45,077 bases of DNA from NCBI GenBank assembly GCA_963724495.1, contig CAVRUZ010000010.1:1-45077 (forward strand). Reading direction: 5' to 3'. Position 1 is the first letter of the stretch; the number at the start of each line of letters is the position of its first letter. The translations under genes and the position numbers were made by a program. The notes below the pieces were generated by a model. That model searched no databases. It was not told the DNA's origin and was given only the letters and a program-made list of their open reading frames with translations. Shown here piece after piece: positions 8,475 to 17,835 of this stretch. Source of the DNA: CAVRUZ01 sp963724495 (GTDB lineage Bacteria > Actinomycetota > Actinomycetes > Propionibacteriales > DAIQRJ01).

Positions 8475-9714
8475 TCGTGTCGTCCTCGGCTTCGCTGAGG
8501 TCGAGCCCACGGCCGTCGGTGTCGTCGAACCAGCCCTGCGGGAGCACGACCCGCCGCGCACTGCCCTGCCGGCCACGTGGCTGGCCGATCTCGGTGACCG
8601 GGAACGACTGCGAGCCGTCGAGCCGGGCGAGCACCGCATCGAGATCAGCAAGCGTCGACACCATTCCGCCGGCCGCCCGGATCTCGCCTCCGACCTCGAA
8701 TCCCTTGAGATACCAGGACACGTGCTTGCGGAAGTCGCGCAGTCCCTTGTCCTCACCCATCAACGCGGCCAGGAGTTCGGCGTGACGGCGCATCACGGCT
8801 GCGACCTCGACCAACCTGGGCAGGCTGGTTGCGTGGCTCTCGCCCCCAGCCAGGGCACGCGCGAGGTCGCGGAACAGCCAGGGTCGGCCCAGGCAGCCCC
8901 GGCCCACGACGACGCCGGCGCAACCCGTCTCGCGAACCATGCGGACGGCGTCGTCGGCTTCCCAGATGTCTCCGTTGCCGAGTACCGGAATCGTCAACGC
9001 CTGCACGAGTTCAGTGATCGCGTCCCATCGGGCCGTCCCCGAGTAGTGCTGCTCCGCCGTGCGCGCATGCAGCGCGATGGCCACCACTCCGGAGTCCTCC
9101 GCGATGCGCCCGGTGTCGAGATGCGTTGGGTGCGCATCGTCGATGCCGATCCTGGTCTTCACGGTCACGCGGGCGCCATAGGGAGCCGCGGCCGCGACCG
9201 TCCGCTGCAGGATCTGCGCCACCAGACTGCGTTTCACCGGGAGTGCGGCGCCGCCTCCCTTGCGGGTGACCTTCGGCACCGGGCAGCCGAAGTTCAGGTC
9301 GACGTGTCCGACGCCGAAGTCACCGCAGACGATGCGGGTGGCCTCGGCAAGGTAGTGCGGATCGACGCCGTACAGCTGCACCGACCGCATCGGCTCCGCG
9401 GGATCGAACTGAAGCATGCCCAACGACTTCGACTGGCGCTCCACGATGCCGCGCGACGTCACCATCTCGCAGACGAACAGGCCAGGCGGGCCGACATGGC
9501 TCGCGGACATGTCCCTGACCTCGGCCAGTCCGGCGGCGGACTGCTCGCGGCACAGCGTGCGGAAGGCGCGGTTGGTCACGCCGGCCATCGGGGCGAGGAC
9601 GACCGCCGGGTGCACGTCCAGGCCCGCGAGCGACAAGCCGGACGTCACCACGTGGTCGACGTGGCGATCGCCGTCCAGTTGTGCGGCCGGAGGAGCTGTC
9701 GTTGGCGCAGTCAT
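8464..9714 (-). CDS. dus: tRNA-dihydrouridine synthase (DusB type)
   Basis: A 416-aa flavoenzyme that reduces uridine to dihydrouridine in tRNA D-loops using FMN and NADPH. The barrel start APMAGVTNRAF is at about residues 41-51, and the catalytic cysteine is Cys144 in DLNFGCPVPKVTRKGGGAAL. The C-terminal helical tRNA-binding region includes DFRKHVSWYLKGF. About 25 extra residues precede the barrel. The ATG at 9714 follows a purine-rich GGTAGAGAG. It sits between a lipoprotein gene (12-nt gap) and dgt (11-nt overlap) in the glyS-dnaG operon. Confidence 0.95.
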   Translation of the reverse strand: MTAPTTAPPAAQLDGDRHVDHVVTSGLSLAGLDVHPAVVLAPMAGVTNRAFRTLCREQSAAGLAEVRDMSASHVGPPGLFVCEMVTSRGIVERQSKSLGMLQFDPAEPMRSVQLYGVDPHYLAEATRIVCGDFGVGHVDLNFGCPVPKVTRKGGGAALPVKRSLVAQILQRTVAAAAPYGARVTVKTRIGIDDAHPTHLDTGRIAEDSGVVAIALHARTAEQHYSGTARWDAITELVQALTIPVLGNGDIWEADDAVRMVRETGCAGVVVGRGCLGRPWLFRDLARALAGGESHATSLPRLVEVAAVMRRHAELLAALMGEDKGLRDFRKHVSWYLKGFEVGGEIRAAGGMVSTLADLDAVLARLDGSQSFPVTEIGQPRGRQGSARRVVLPQGWFDDTDGRGLDLSEAEDDTSGG

Positions 9715-9726
9715 CTCTCTACCGGC

Positions 9727-10445
9727 CTAGCCGCGTTCGAGATCTTTGGCGGTGGCGAACGTCAGGGCGCCCTTGGTGTCCAGACCTCCGTAGTACGCGG
9801 TCTGGGAGTTGTCCGGGTGGGTCACGACGCAGTGCAGGGCGTCGGGGTCTCCGACACGCAGCAGGACCATGTCCTCCCCAAGGCAGGTGACACGGGCAGG
9901 ATCGTCAGCCTGGCGGGCGATTTCGTGCTGCATCTTGGCCTGCGACACCGGCAGGCTGCGAGCCGAGTACGTCCAGTCGATCGTCGATCCCTTGCGGGTG
10001 GCGCGCACGGTGAAGCGCGTCCTGACCTCGTCCACGATCTCGGTCTTCTTCGCGCTGCCCTTACCGGTCGTCTGCCTGGTACCCGTGACCACGTGACACG
10101 AGAACGACTCCGACTTCTTCTCGTCGATGGCAAGGAGATCGGTGTTGGTGACCGTGCAGGCCGAGTTGGTCGACCCCGGAATTGTTCCGAGCGAGACCCA
10201 GGCCACCTTCTTCAGTCCGTAGCGGATCGAATCGAGTTCGGTGCTCCCGGTCTCCTTCGGGAACTCGCTGACCTGCAAGGGCTTCGTGGGCTTGTCCATT
10301 AGCTTGAGTCGCGCCGGCGGGGCATCACCTGGCGAGTCGGCGCTGGGTGTCCCGCCGTTGTCAGCAGACGAACATGCGACGAGACCACTGAACAGGAGGC
10401 ATGAACCCAGGATGCGGATGGCCATGCGACGCACGGGACGATCGG

Positions 10446-10452
<7 letters not shown>
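9727..10452 (-). CDS. putative lipoprotein, 241 aa
   Basis: The N-terminus is a lipoprotein signal (RRMAIRILGS, then LLFSGLVAC with the lipobox Cys), followed by a Ser/Pro/Gly linker and a globular domain with two or three extra cysteines (SACTV, SFSCHV, VTCLG, LHCVV) that may form disulfides outside the cell. I do not recognise a named family. Two starts are possible: a GTG at 10452 overlapping the glyS stop (GTGCTGA, suggesting coupling) or the ATG at 10425, which gives a compact signal peptide. It lies inside the glyS-dus-dgt-dnaG operon; this placement does not suggest a role. Confidence 0.75.
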
Positions 10453-11831
<1,379 letters not shown>

Positions 11832-11924
11832 GGGACATCCTTCGGGCAGGCCGGTCAGGGCGTACGGAACTGGCAGGTCCCACGGGCGGGGGCACGGTCC
11901 GCAAGCTGGATCAGCAGCTCAGGA

Positions 11925-11936
11925 TAACGGCCGTTA
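11925..11936. promoter_or_regulatory. 12-bp perfect palindrome in the glyS upstream region
   Basis: TAACGGCCGTTA is perfectly self-complementary and overlaps a minus-strand TATCCT that could be the glyS -10 box, about 95 nt upstream of the glyS start. It may be an operator; no regulator can be assigned and no T-box is visible. Confidence 0.35.
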
Positions 11937-12016
11937 GAGGGCCTACCCAATCTCCCGCCGGCTCCGGACGTTCGGTCCGACTGCGGAATCTGGCGCGAAT
12001 GGCAGCTGGAGGTCCG

Positions 12017-12337
12017 TCAGCGGACGGCGTCCGGACGCAGGTCCGACGTTGCCGTCGTGTCCCCTGCCAGCACCTCGAAGACCCCGCCACCCGTGGTCGT
12101 CCACTGCTGGAGCGAGAGCAGGGCGACCTTGACCGGGTAGGCGCCCTGGGCCCTGCGCATCGAGCCCGGGTCGGCGTAGCGGACCACCAGGCACCACACG
12201 GTCGGGTCGTCGGTGGACCGGGCCAGGTCGGCACCGAGGTAGCCCGGCTGGGCGGCCAGTGCCTCCAGCGCGACGTCGGCCGCCCGGGTGAACTCCGAAC
12301 CGGTGTCGGCGACGAACCGGGTGATGGTCAGCAGCAC
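12017..12337 (-). CDS. antibiotic biosynthesis monooxygenase-like (ABM fold) small protein
   Basis: About 106 aa, beginning VLLTITRFVADTGSEFTRAADVAL at GTG 12337, with AAGG about 8 nt upstream. The order of β-strand, helix, GYLGADLARSTDDPTVWCLVVRYADPGSMRRAQGAYPVK and late strands is the dimeric ferredoxin-like pattern of ABM/Dabb proteins, which include small monooxygenases and non-enzymatic homologues. No active site can be assigned. It is a single gene divergent (35 nt) from the frameshifted membrane protein. The open frame extends to 12904 upstream, but that part is shadow. Confidence 0.7.
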   Translation of the reverse strand: MLLTITRFVADTGSEFTRAADVALEALAAQPGYLGADLARSTDDPTVWCLVVRYADPGSMRRAQGAYPVKVALLSLQQWTTTGGGVFEVLAGDTTATSDLRPDAVR

Positions 12338-12372
12338 GGACGCAGCCTTGGCACCGTGGTTGACTTCGCCGG

Positions 12373-12718
12373 ATGACTGGATCCCCGAGCCCGAACAGGT
12401 CTGCCCGCAAGGACCCTGCCGGCGGCCGACCGGAGATCCCCCGCGAGCGGCTCCTGCTGGCCAGTCGCCCGGTGTTGCTCGCGCTGCACGTGATCCCTCG
12501 TTGGGTGCTGATCGGGGTGTTCGCGGCGCTGCTGCTGGTCGGCCTGTTCGGACCGCAGTGGCCCGCGGTGGTCGTGTCTGGCCGTGCTCGTGCTGATTCT
12601 GGGCTGGGTGCTGGCGCTGCAGGGAGTGAGCAATGGGCGGTTCCCCGCACCGTTGCGGGTGGCCCTGCTCGGTGCGCTCGTGGTCATCCTGGTGCTGCGG
12701 GCCACCGGTCACGGCTGA
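12373..12718 (+). pseudogene. small two-helix membrane protein (DUF6703-like), frameshifted
   Basis: The ATG at 12373 gives MTGSPSPNRSARK, a basic soluble start, then a membrane helix around VLIGVFAALLLVGLFGPQW. After that the frame loses membrane character. One frame over it resumes with LAVLVLILGWVLALQG and LGALVVILVLRATGHG, then TGA at 12716-12718. Removing one C from the CCC run at 12562-12564 joins the halves into an about 114-aa two-helix protein. The resemblance to DUF6703 proteins is from memory. It may be a pseudogene or a sequence error. Its end overlaps the convergent Fur gene by 10 nt. Confidence 0.6.
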
Positions 12719-13128
12719 CCGCCGGCGGGACCGCTCGCGAGGTGGTCGCCGCACTCGCCGGTGAGCTCGACCTGATGCGTGACCTGGCTGAAGCCGTGCT
12801 CGCGGCCCATCCGCCGAGCCCACTCCTCGACCTCGCCCGCCGTGACCTCGACGGTGCGGCCGCACACCCGGCAGACCAGGTGGTGATGGTGCTCGGTTCC
12901 GCACCGGCGGTAGGTGCTCTCGCCGTCGTCGGTACGCAGCATGTCGACCTGTCCGTCGTTGACCATCTGCTGCAGCGACCGGTAGACGGTGGCTAGTCCC
13001 ACCCGGTGTCCGCGGTTCCGCAGCTCGGCGTGCAGCTCCTGCGCGGTGGCGAAGGTGTCGATGCCGGCGAGCAGTTCGGTGATGGCCGTCTGCTGGCGCG
13101 TCGGTCGTCTGCCCGTGGCAGCGGTCAT
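12709..13128 (-). CDS. zur: Fur-family transcriptional regulator, probably zinc-responsive Zur
   Basis: A 139-aa protein with the N-terminal winged helix (TRQQTAITELL ... GLATVYRSLQQMVNDGQ), the linker YRRCGTEHHHHLVCRVCG and the dimerisation domain. The structural zinc site has Cys86 and Cys89; the second pair is Cys126 with His129 (GECGDH) where many Zur proteins have CxxC. In M. tuberculosis the Fur paralogue between glyS and uppS is FurB/Zur, and the same place here supports that name. Zur represses zinc uptake and alternative ribosomal protein genes when zinc is plentiful. Its ATG overlaps the MBL gene stop (ATGA). Confidence 0.82.
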   Translation of the reverse strand: MTAATGRRPTRQQTAITELLAGIDTFATAQELHAELRNRGHRVGLATVYRSLQQMVNDGQVDMLRTDDGESTYRRCGTEHHHHLVCRVCGRTVEVTAGEVEEWARRMGREHGFSQVTHQVELTGECGDHLASGPAGGQP

Positions 13129-13778
13129 GTTCGGGCCTGGTCCAGCCATGCCTGCCGGTGGGGTGCTTCCAGCCCGATGCTCGTGTCGTCGCCGTGGCCG
13201 GTGTGAACCACGGTCTGGGGCGGGAGCGTGAGCAGTCGCGTCGTGATCGAGTCGACGATCTGCTCGAAGCTGGAGAACGACCGGCCGGTGGCGCCCGGTC
13301 CGCCGTTGAACAAGGTGTCGCCGCTGAACAACGTGGCCGCCTCGGGTAGGTGCAGGCAGGTGCTGCCCGGACTGTGCCCCGGGGTGTGCAGCGCCCGCAG
13401 CTCCGTCCCGCCGACCGTGAACACGGTGCCGTCGGACAACTCGTTGTCGGGCGCCCGGTCGGGATAGACGCGGTCCCACAGCATCCGGTCGCCCGGATGC
13501 AGCCAGATCGGCGCGCTCACCGCGTCGGCGACCGCCACAGCTGCGGAGATGTGGTCGTCGTGTCCATGGGTAGCGACGATGGCGGAGACCGTCCGCCCGC
13601 CGATCGCGGCGAGGATGGCTTCGGCGTCGTGGGCCGGGTCGATCACCACCAGCCCGTCGGCGTCGCCGATCAGCCAGACGTTGTTGTCGACGTCCCAGGT
13701 GCCGCCGTCGAGCGAGAACGTGCCCGACGTGACCGTGCGCTCGACCGGAGCCCCAGGCCCCTCATCAACACCGGTCAC
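13125..13778 (-). CDS. MBL-fold metallo-hydrolase linked to mycothiol-formaldehyde oxidation
   Basis: A 217-aa metallo-β-lactamase fold hydrolase with the dinuclear metal motif THGHDDH (His71, His73, Asp75, His76), a later HTPGHSPGS, the bridging Asp in LFSGDTLFNGG and a C-terminal HTGHGDD. Its GTG overlaps the stop of the upstream dehydrogenase (GTGA), so the two are made together. In M. tuberculosis an MBL-type gene (Rv2260) likewise follows mscR (Rv2259). I infer hydrolysis of the S-formylmycothiol thioester or a related adduct; this is not proven by sequence. Confidence 0.85.
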   Translation of the reverse strand: MTGVDEGPGAPVERTVTSGTFSLDGGTWDVDNNVWLIGDADGLVVIDPAHDAEAILAAIGGRTVSAIVATHGHDDHISAAVAVADAVSAPIWLHPGDRMLWDRVYPDRAPDNELSDGTVFTVGGTELRALHTPGHSPGSTCLHLPEAATLFSGDTLFNGGPGATGRSFSSFEQIVDSITTRLLTLPPQTVVHTGHGDDTSIGLEAPHRQAWLDQART

Positions 13779-14896
13779 ATGACCACCACCGAGCGCAGCA
13801 CGTCGCCGGCGTGCATCTTGTCGAAGGCCGCCTCGATGTCGCCGATGCCGATCGTCTCGCTGACGAAGGAGTCCAGGTCCAGCCGGCCCTGCAGGTAGAG
13901 GTCGATCAGCATCGGGAAGTCGCGGCTGGGCAGGCAGTCGCCGTACCAGCTCGACTTCAGCGAGCCGCCCCGGCCGAAGATGTCGATCAGCGGCATGTCG
14001 GGCACCTTCATCTCCGGTGTCGGCACGCCGACGAGCACCACGGTGCCGGCCAGGTCACGCGCGTAGAACGCCTGCTTCCAGGTCTCCGGCCGGCCGACCG
14101 CGTCGATGACGACGTCGGCACCGAACCCGCCGGTGAGCTCCTGGATCGCCGTCACCGGGTCGGTCTCCTTGGAGTTGACCGTGTGCGTGGCGCCGAGCTT
14201 GGTGGCCCCGGCGAGCTTCCGCTCGTCGATGTCGACGGCGATGATCGTGCCCGCACCGGCCAGCCTTGCTCCTGCGACCGCGGCCGCGCCGACGCCACCG
14301 GCGCCGATGACGGCGACGCTCTGACCCCTGTGCACGTTGCCGGTGTTGAGGGCGGCACCCAGGCCGGCCATGATCCCGCAGCCCAGCAGGCCGGCGGCCT
14401 CCGGACGAGCCCGCCGGTCGACCTTGGTGCACTGGCCGGAGTGGACGAGCGTCTTGTCGCAGAACGCGCCGATTCCCAGCGCTGGCGAGAGCTCGGTCCC
14501 GTCGGCGAGGGTCATCTTCTGCGTCGCATTGAAGGTGGAGAAGCAGTACCAGGGCTCTCCCCGAGTGCAGGCGCGGCAGTCGCCGCAGACCGCACGCCAG
14601 TTCAGCACCACGAAGTCACCGGGCTCGACGTTGGTGACACCCTCCCCCACCGCCTCGACCACTCCGGCCGCTTCATGGCCAAGGAGGAACGGGAAGTCGT
14701 CGTTGATACCGCCCTCGCGGTAGTGCAGGTCGGTGTGGCAGACGCCGCAGGACGAGATCGCCACCAGCGCCTCGCCGGGGCCGGGGTCAGGGACCAGGAT
14801 CGTCTCCAGGCTGACCGGCTCGCCCTTGGCCCTGGCCACGACGCCCTGAACCTTGTGCATTCCCTTGGTTCCCAAAGATGCGGAGATGCCTGACAA
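13775..14896 (-). CDS. mscR: S-(hydroxymethyl)mycothiol dehydrogenase
   Basis: A zinc-dependent class III alcohol dehydrogenase (373 aa) that oxidises the formaldehyde-mycothiol adduct with NAD; it may also act on S-nitrosomycothiol. The catalytic zinc motif is CGVCHTDLHYREGG and GHEAAG, the structural zinc lobe is a CxxCxxC-X7-C array (CGDCRACTRGEPWYC), and the coenzyme fold is GAGGVGAAAV. I chose the TTG at 14896 because GGGAGGG lies 6 nt upstream; an ATG 36 nt further in is the alternative. It heads a three-gene unit with the MBL hydrolase and the Fur/Zur gene, each joined by a 4-nt overlap. Confidence 0.92.
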   Translation of the reverse strand: MSGISASLGTKGMHKVQGVVARAKGEPVSLETILVPDPGPGEALVAISSCGVCHTDLHYREGGINDDFPFLLGHEAAGVVEAVGEGVTNVEPGDFVVLNWRAVCGDCRACTRGEPWYCFSTFNATQKMTLADGTELSPALGIGAFCDKTLVHSGQCTKVDRRARPEAAGLLGCGIMAGLGAALNTGNVHRGQSVAVIGAGGVGAAAVAGARLAGAGTIIAVDIDERKLAGATKLGATHTVNSKETDPVTAIQELTGGFGADVVIDAVGRPETWKQAFYARDLAGTVVLVGVPTPEMKVPDMPLIDIFGRGGSLKSSWYGDCLPSRDFPMLIDLYLQGRLDLDSFVSETIGIGDIEAAFDKMHAGDVLRSVVVM

Positions 14897-15019
14897 GTGA
14901 AGCCCTCCCGGGGACGTCTCTGCCGCCTGGGTGGTCCGGGCGGTGCCGCGCCCAACCTATCCAGTGTCCATCAGGCCAAGTCGACGCCCGCTCGACGCCG
15001 TCGAGGCGAGGAGTCCGTC

Positions 15020-16639
15020 TCAGGCCACGCCGAGATAGGCCTCGACCACAGCAGGATCGGCGAGCAGGTCCTTGCCCGTCCCGGTCTTGGCCATCACGCC
15101 GGTCTCCAGCACGTAGCCGCGATCCGAACGGAGCAGGGCGGCGCGCGCGTTCTGTTCCACGAGCAGCACGGTGACCTGGTCGTCGGTGTTGATCGCGGAG
15201 ATGATCGAGAAGATCTGCTGGGTGATCCTGGGGGCGAGGCCGAGCGACGGCTCGTCGAGCAGCAGCAGGCGAGGGCGGCTCATCAGGGCACGCCCGATCG
15301 CGAGCATCTGCTGCTCGCCGCCGGACAGCAGTCCGCCCTTCTGCTGCTTGCGCTGGGCGAGGACGGGGAACAGACCGAAGATGTGGTCGAGCAGGTCGGT
15401 GCGCTCGGTCTTGCTGCCGAACCGGCGCGTATAGGCGCCCATGTCGAGGTTCTCCAGCACCGACATGCCCGGGAAGACACCTCGACCCTCCGGCACCTGG
15501 CAGATGCCGGCCTGCACCCGCTTGTGCGGTGCCATCGTGGAGATGTCCGAACCGTCGAAGAGAATCCGCCCGCGTGAGAGCGGCCGGAGGCCGGACACGG
15601 CCCGCATGGTCGTGGTCTTGCCGGCCCCGTTCGCGCCGATGAGGCTGACCACCTCGCAGTCTTCGACCGTGAGACTGACCCCGTGCAGCACCTCGAGGGA
15701 GCCGTAGGCGACCACGATGTCGTCGAGTTCGAGCAGCGCCATCAGCCGTCCCCGTCCGATGTCTTGCTCGTCGCCGGGAGTCTCCGGCTCGTCCGAACCG
15801 AGGTAGGCAGCGATCACGGCCGGGTCGGTCCGCACCTGGGCAGGGTCGCCGTCGGCGATCTTGCGACCGAACTCCAGCACCACGATCCGGTGGCTCACCC
15901 CCATCACCAGGCGCATGTCGTGCTCGATCAGCAGGACCGTGCAGACCTGATCGCTGATCTCCCGGATCAGCTCCATCAGCTGCACCTTTTCCGACGCGGT
16001 GAACCCCGCGGCCGGCTCGTCGAGGCACAGCAGTTTGGGGTCGGTGCCCAGGGCACGGGCGATCTCCAGCCGACGCTGGTCACCGTAGGAGAGGTTGCGG
16101 GCCTGTTCGGTAGCCCGGTCGGCGATCCCGACGAACCCCAGCAACGCCATCGCGCGGTCGTAGGCGCTGCGCTCCTCGCGCCGGTGGCGCGGTGATCGGA
16201 AGATCGCTCCGGTCATCCCCGTCTTGTGCCGGGCGTCGGTGCCGACAACCACGTTCTCCAGTGCGGTCATCGTGTTGAACAGCCGGATGTTCTGAAACGT
16301 CCTGGCGATCCCCAGCCTGGTGATGGCATGGCGGCTTCGGCCGGAGAGGTCGGCGCCGTCGAAGACGACCCGTCCGCGCGTCGGTTTGTACACACCTGTC
16401 ATCGCGTTGAAGCAGGTGGTCTTGCCGGCTCCGTTCGGCCCGATGAGCCCGAGGATCTCTCCCCGCCGGATGGTGAAGCTGACATCGTCGAGCGCGGTCA
16501 CGCCGCCGAACTGCACGGTGAGGTTCTCGACCTTGAGCAGGTCGCCGCCTTCGTCGACCGCGAACTCTCGATCGAAGCTGACGTCGGCGGCGGCGGCCCC
16601 GGCCGCTGCCGGGTCCTGCTCGGTGGCGGGGGAGGTCAC
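15020..16639 (-). CDS. livGF: branched-chain amino-acid ABC transporter ATPases LivG and LivF in one continuous frame
   Basis: One frame without stop encodes two ABC ATPases (539 codons). LivG-like residues 1-299 have Walker A GPNGAGKT (67-74), LSYGDQRRLEIARAL, LLCLDEPAAG and the LivG end AAYLGSDEP. After a short linker (ETPGDEQDIGRGRL) the LivF-like half starts at Met300 (15742) with Walker A GANGAGKT, LLSGGEQQMLAIGRAL and LLLLDEPSLGLAP. The two usually are separate proteins. The ATG at 15742 has a purine-rich GGACGGGGACGG before it, so a separate LivF could also be made internally. The first start is a GTG overlapping the livM stop (GTGA). These ATPases drive uptake through LivH/LivM. Confidence 0.92.
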   Translation of the reverse strand: MTSPATEQDPAAAGAAAADVSFDREFAVDEGGDLLKVENLTVQFGGVTALDDVSFTIRRGEILGLIGPNGAGKTTCFNAMTGVYKPTRGRVVFDGADLSGRSRHAITRLGIARTFQNIRLFNTMTALENVVVGTDARHKTGMTGAIFRSPRHRREERSAYDRAMALLGFVGIADRATEQARNLSYGDQRRLEIARALGTDPKLLCLDEPAAGFTASEKVQLMELIREISDQVCTVLLIEHDMRLVMGVSHRIVVLEFGRKIADGDPAQVRTDPAVIAAYLGSDEPETPGDEQDIGRGRLMALLELDDIVVAYGSLEVLHGVSLTVEDCEVVSLIGANGAGKTTTMRAVSGLRPLSRGRILFDGSDISTMAPHKRVQAGICQVPEGRGVFPGMSVLENLDMGAYTRRFGSKTERTDLLDHIFGLFPVLAQRKQQKGGLLSGGEQQMLAIGRALMSRPRLLLLDEPSLGLAPRITQQIFSIISAINTDDQVTVLLVEQNARAALLRSDRGYVLETGVMAKTGTGKDLLADPAVVEAYLGVA

Positions 16640-17835
16640 AGGTTCACCTGCTGCGACGGTGAACCGGAGTCGGCCTGGTCCTCGATCAGGATGACGTCGC
16701 TCGTCACGTTGGGGGCATTGACACCGATCAGCTTGTGTCGCGCCGGCAGGATCCCCTGCGGCCGGAACAGCATCACGACCAGCAGGATGATCCCGAAGAA
16801 CAGGAACTTGTAGTCGGCGTAGTTGTTGAACCAGGCGGGGATGTAGGTGATGAGGAAGGCGCCGATGATCACGCCGACCTTGTTGCCCTGGCCGCCGATC
16901 ACCACCGCGGCCACGAACAGGATCGACGTCAGCACGTCGAACTTGCCGTTGTTCACGAACTGCAACTGACCCGCGAACATCGCGCCGGCGAGTCCACCGA
17001 TGGCAGCGCCGAAGGCGAACGCCCGAAGCTTGAAGGAGAACGTGGCGACGCCCATGATCTCGGCCGCGTCCTCGTCCTCGCGCAGCGCAACCCAGGCCCT
17101 GCCCACCCGGGAGCGCTCCAGGTTGCGGATGACCAGCAGGACGACGATGCAGAGAACGAAGCCAAGCCAGTACCAGGCCGTGCCCACGGTGACCGGAGGC
17201 ACTTGATTGCCCTGGGCGAAGTAGCCCTGCGGCCGCTCGGCACTGACCCCGACGACCGGGAAGGCGATGCTCTCGAACCCGGACTGGCCCTTCAGCGGGC
17301 CGACGTTGTCGGCCAGCAGGCGCACGATCTCGCCGAAGCCGAGGGTGACGATGGCCAGGTAGTCGCCGCGCAGTCGCAGTGTCGGCACGCCCAGGAGCAC
17401 GCCGGACAGTGCGGTGATGATCATCGCGATCGGAACGCACGCGAGCCACGTGAGCTTGAACTCCACGGTGCTCGACGGGCTCGACAGGATCGCCACCACG
17501 TATGCGCCGATGGCGAAGAAGCCGATGTAGCCGAGGTCGAGCAGGCCGGCCAGGCCGACGACGACGTTGAGGCCCAGGGCTATCAACGCCGTCCGGGCGA
17601 AGTCGGCCATGGTCAGCGGGAAGTTCACGTTGCCGAAGGTCTCGGTGGAGATGAAGGGCGGGTTGATCACCGGCAGGAAGAAGAGCACGACCACGAAAAC
17701 GAGCACAGCGGCGATCCGCACCCAGGCCGGCAGCTGGTCCCAGGCCCGGCGCAGCGGGTCACCAAAACTCGGTATCCGCCGGCCCCGGCGGCCGGCTGCA
17801 CCGGCACCCACTGCACCTCCGGCAGCGACGCTCAT
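16636..17835 (-). CDS. livM: branched-chain amino-acid ABC transporter permease LivM
   Basis: A polytopic membrane protein (399 aa). It opens with an Ala/Gly/Arg-rich cytoplasmic tail and a first helix (VRIAAVLVFVVVLFFLPVIN). It carries the LivM signature region LGLNVVVGLAGLLDLGYIGFFAIGAY and the ATPase-contact segment GRAWVALREDEDAAEIMGV. The ATG at 17835 overlaps the livH stop (ATGA) and the stop overlaps livG (GTGA), so stoichiometry is probably kept by coupling. It pairs with LivH to form the membrane channel for branched-chain or similar amino acids. The hydrophilic C-terminal tail of about 35 residues (KLIGVNAPN ... PSQQVNL) is longer than usual. Confidence 0.93.
   Translation of the reverse strand: MSVAAGGAVGAGAAGRRGRRIPSFGDPLRRAWDQLPAWVRIAAVLVFVVVLFFLPVINPPFISTETFGNVNFPLTMADFARTALIALGLNVVVGLAGLLDLGYIGFFAIGAYVVAILSSPSSTVEFKLTWLACVPIAMIITALSGVLLGVPTLRLRGDYLAIVTLGFGEIVRLLADNVGPLKGQSGFESIAFPVVGVSAERPQGYFAQGNQVPPVTVGTAWYWLGFVLCIVVLLVIRNLERSRVGRAWVALREDEDAAEIMGVATFSFKLRAFAFGAAIGGLAGAMFAGQLQFVNNGKFDVLTSILFVAAVVIGGQGNKVGVIIGAFLITYIPAWFNNYADYKFLFFGIILLVVMLFRPQGILPARHKLIGVNAPNVTSDVILIEDQADSGSPSQQVNL

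Noticed and set aside
11832..12016. T-box or glycine riboswitch upstream of glyS
   Set aside because: No T-box core sequence or tandem aptamer pattern is visible; only a 12-bp palindrome was found.
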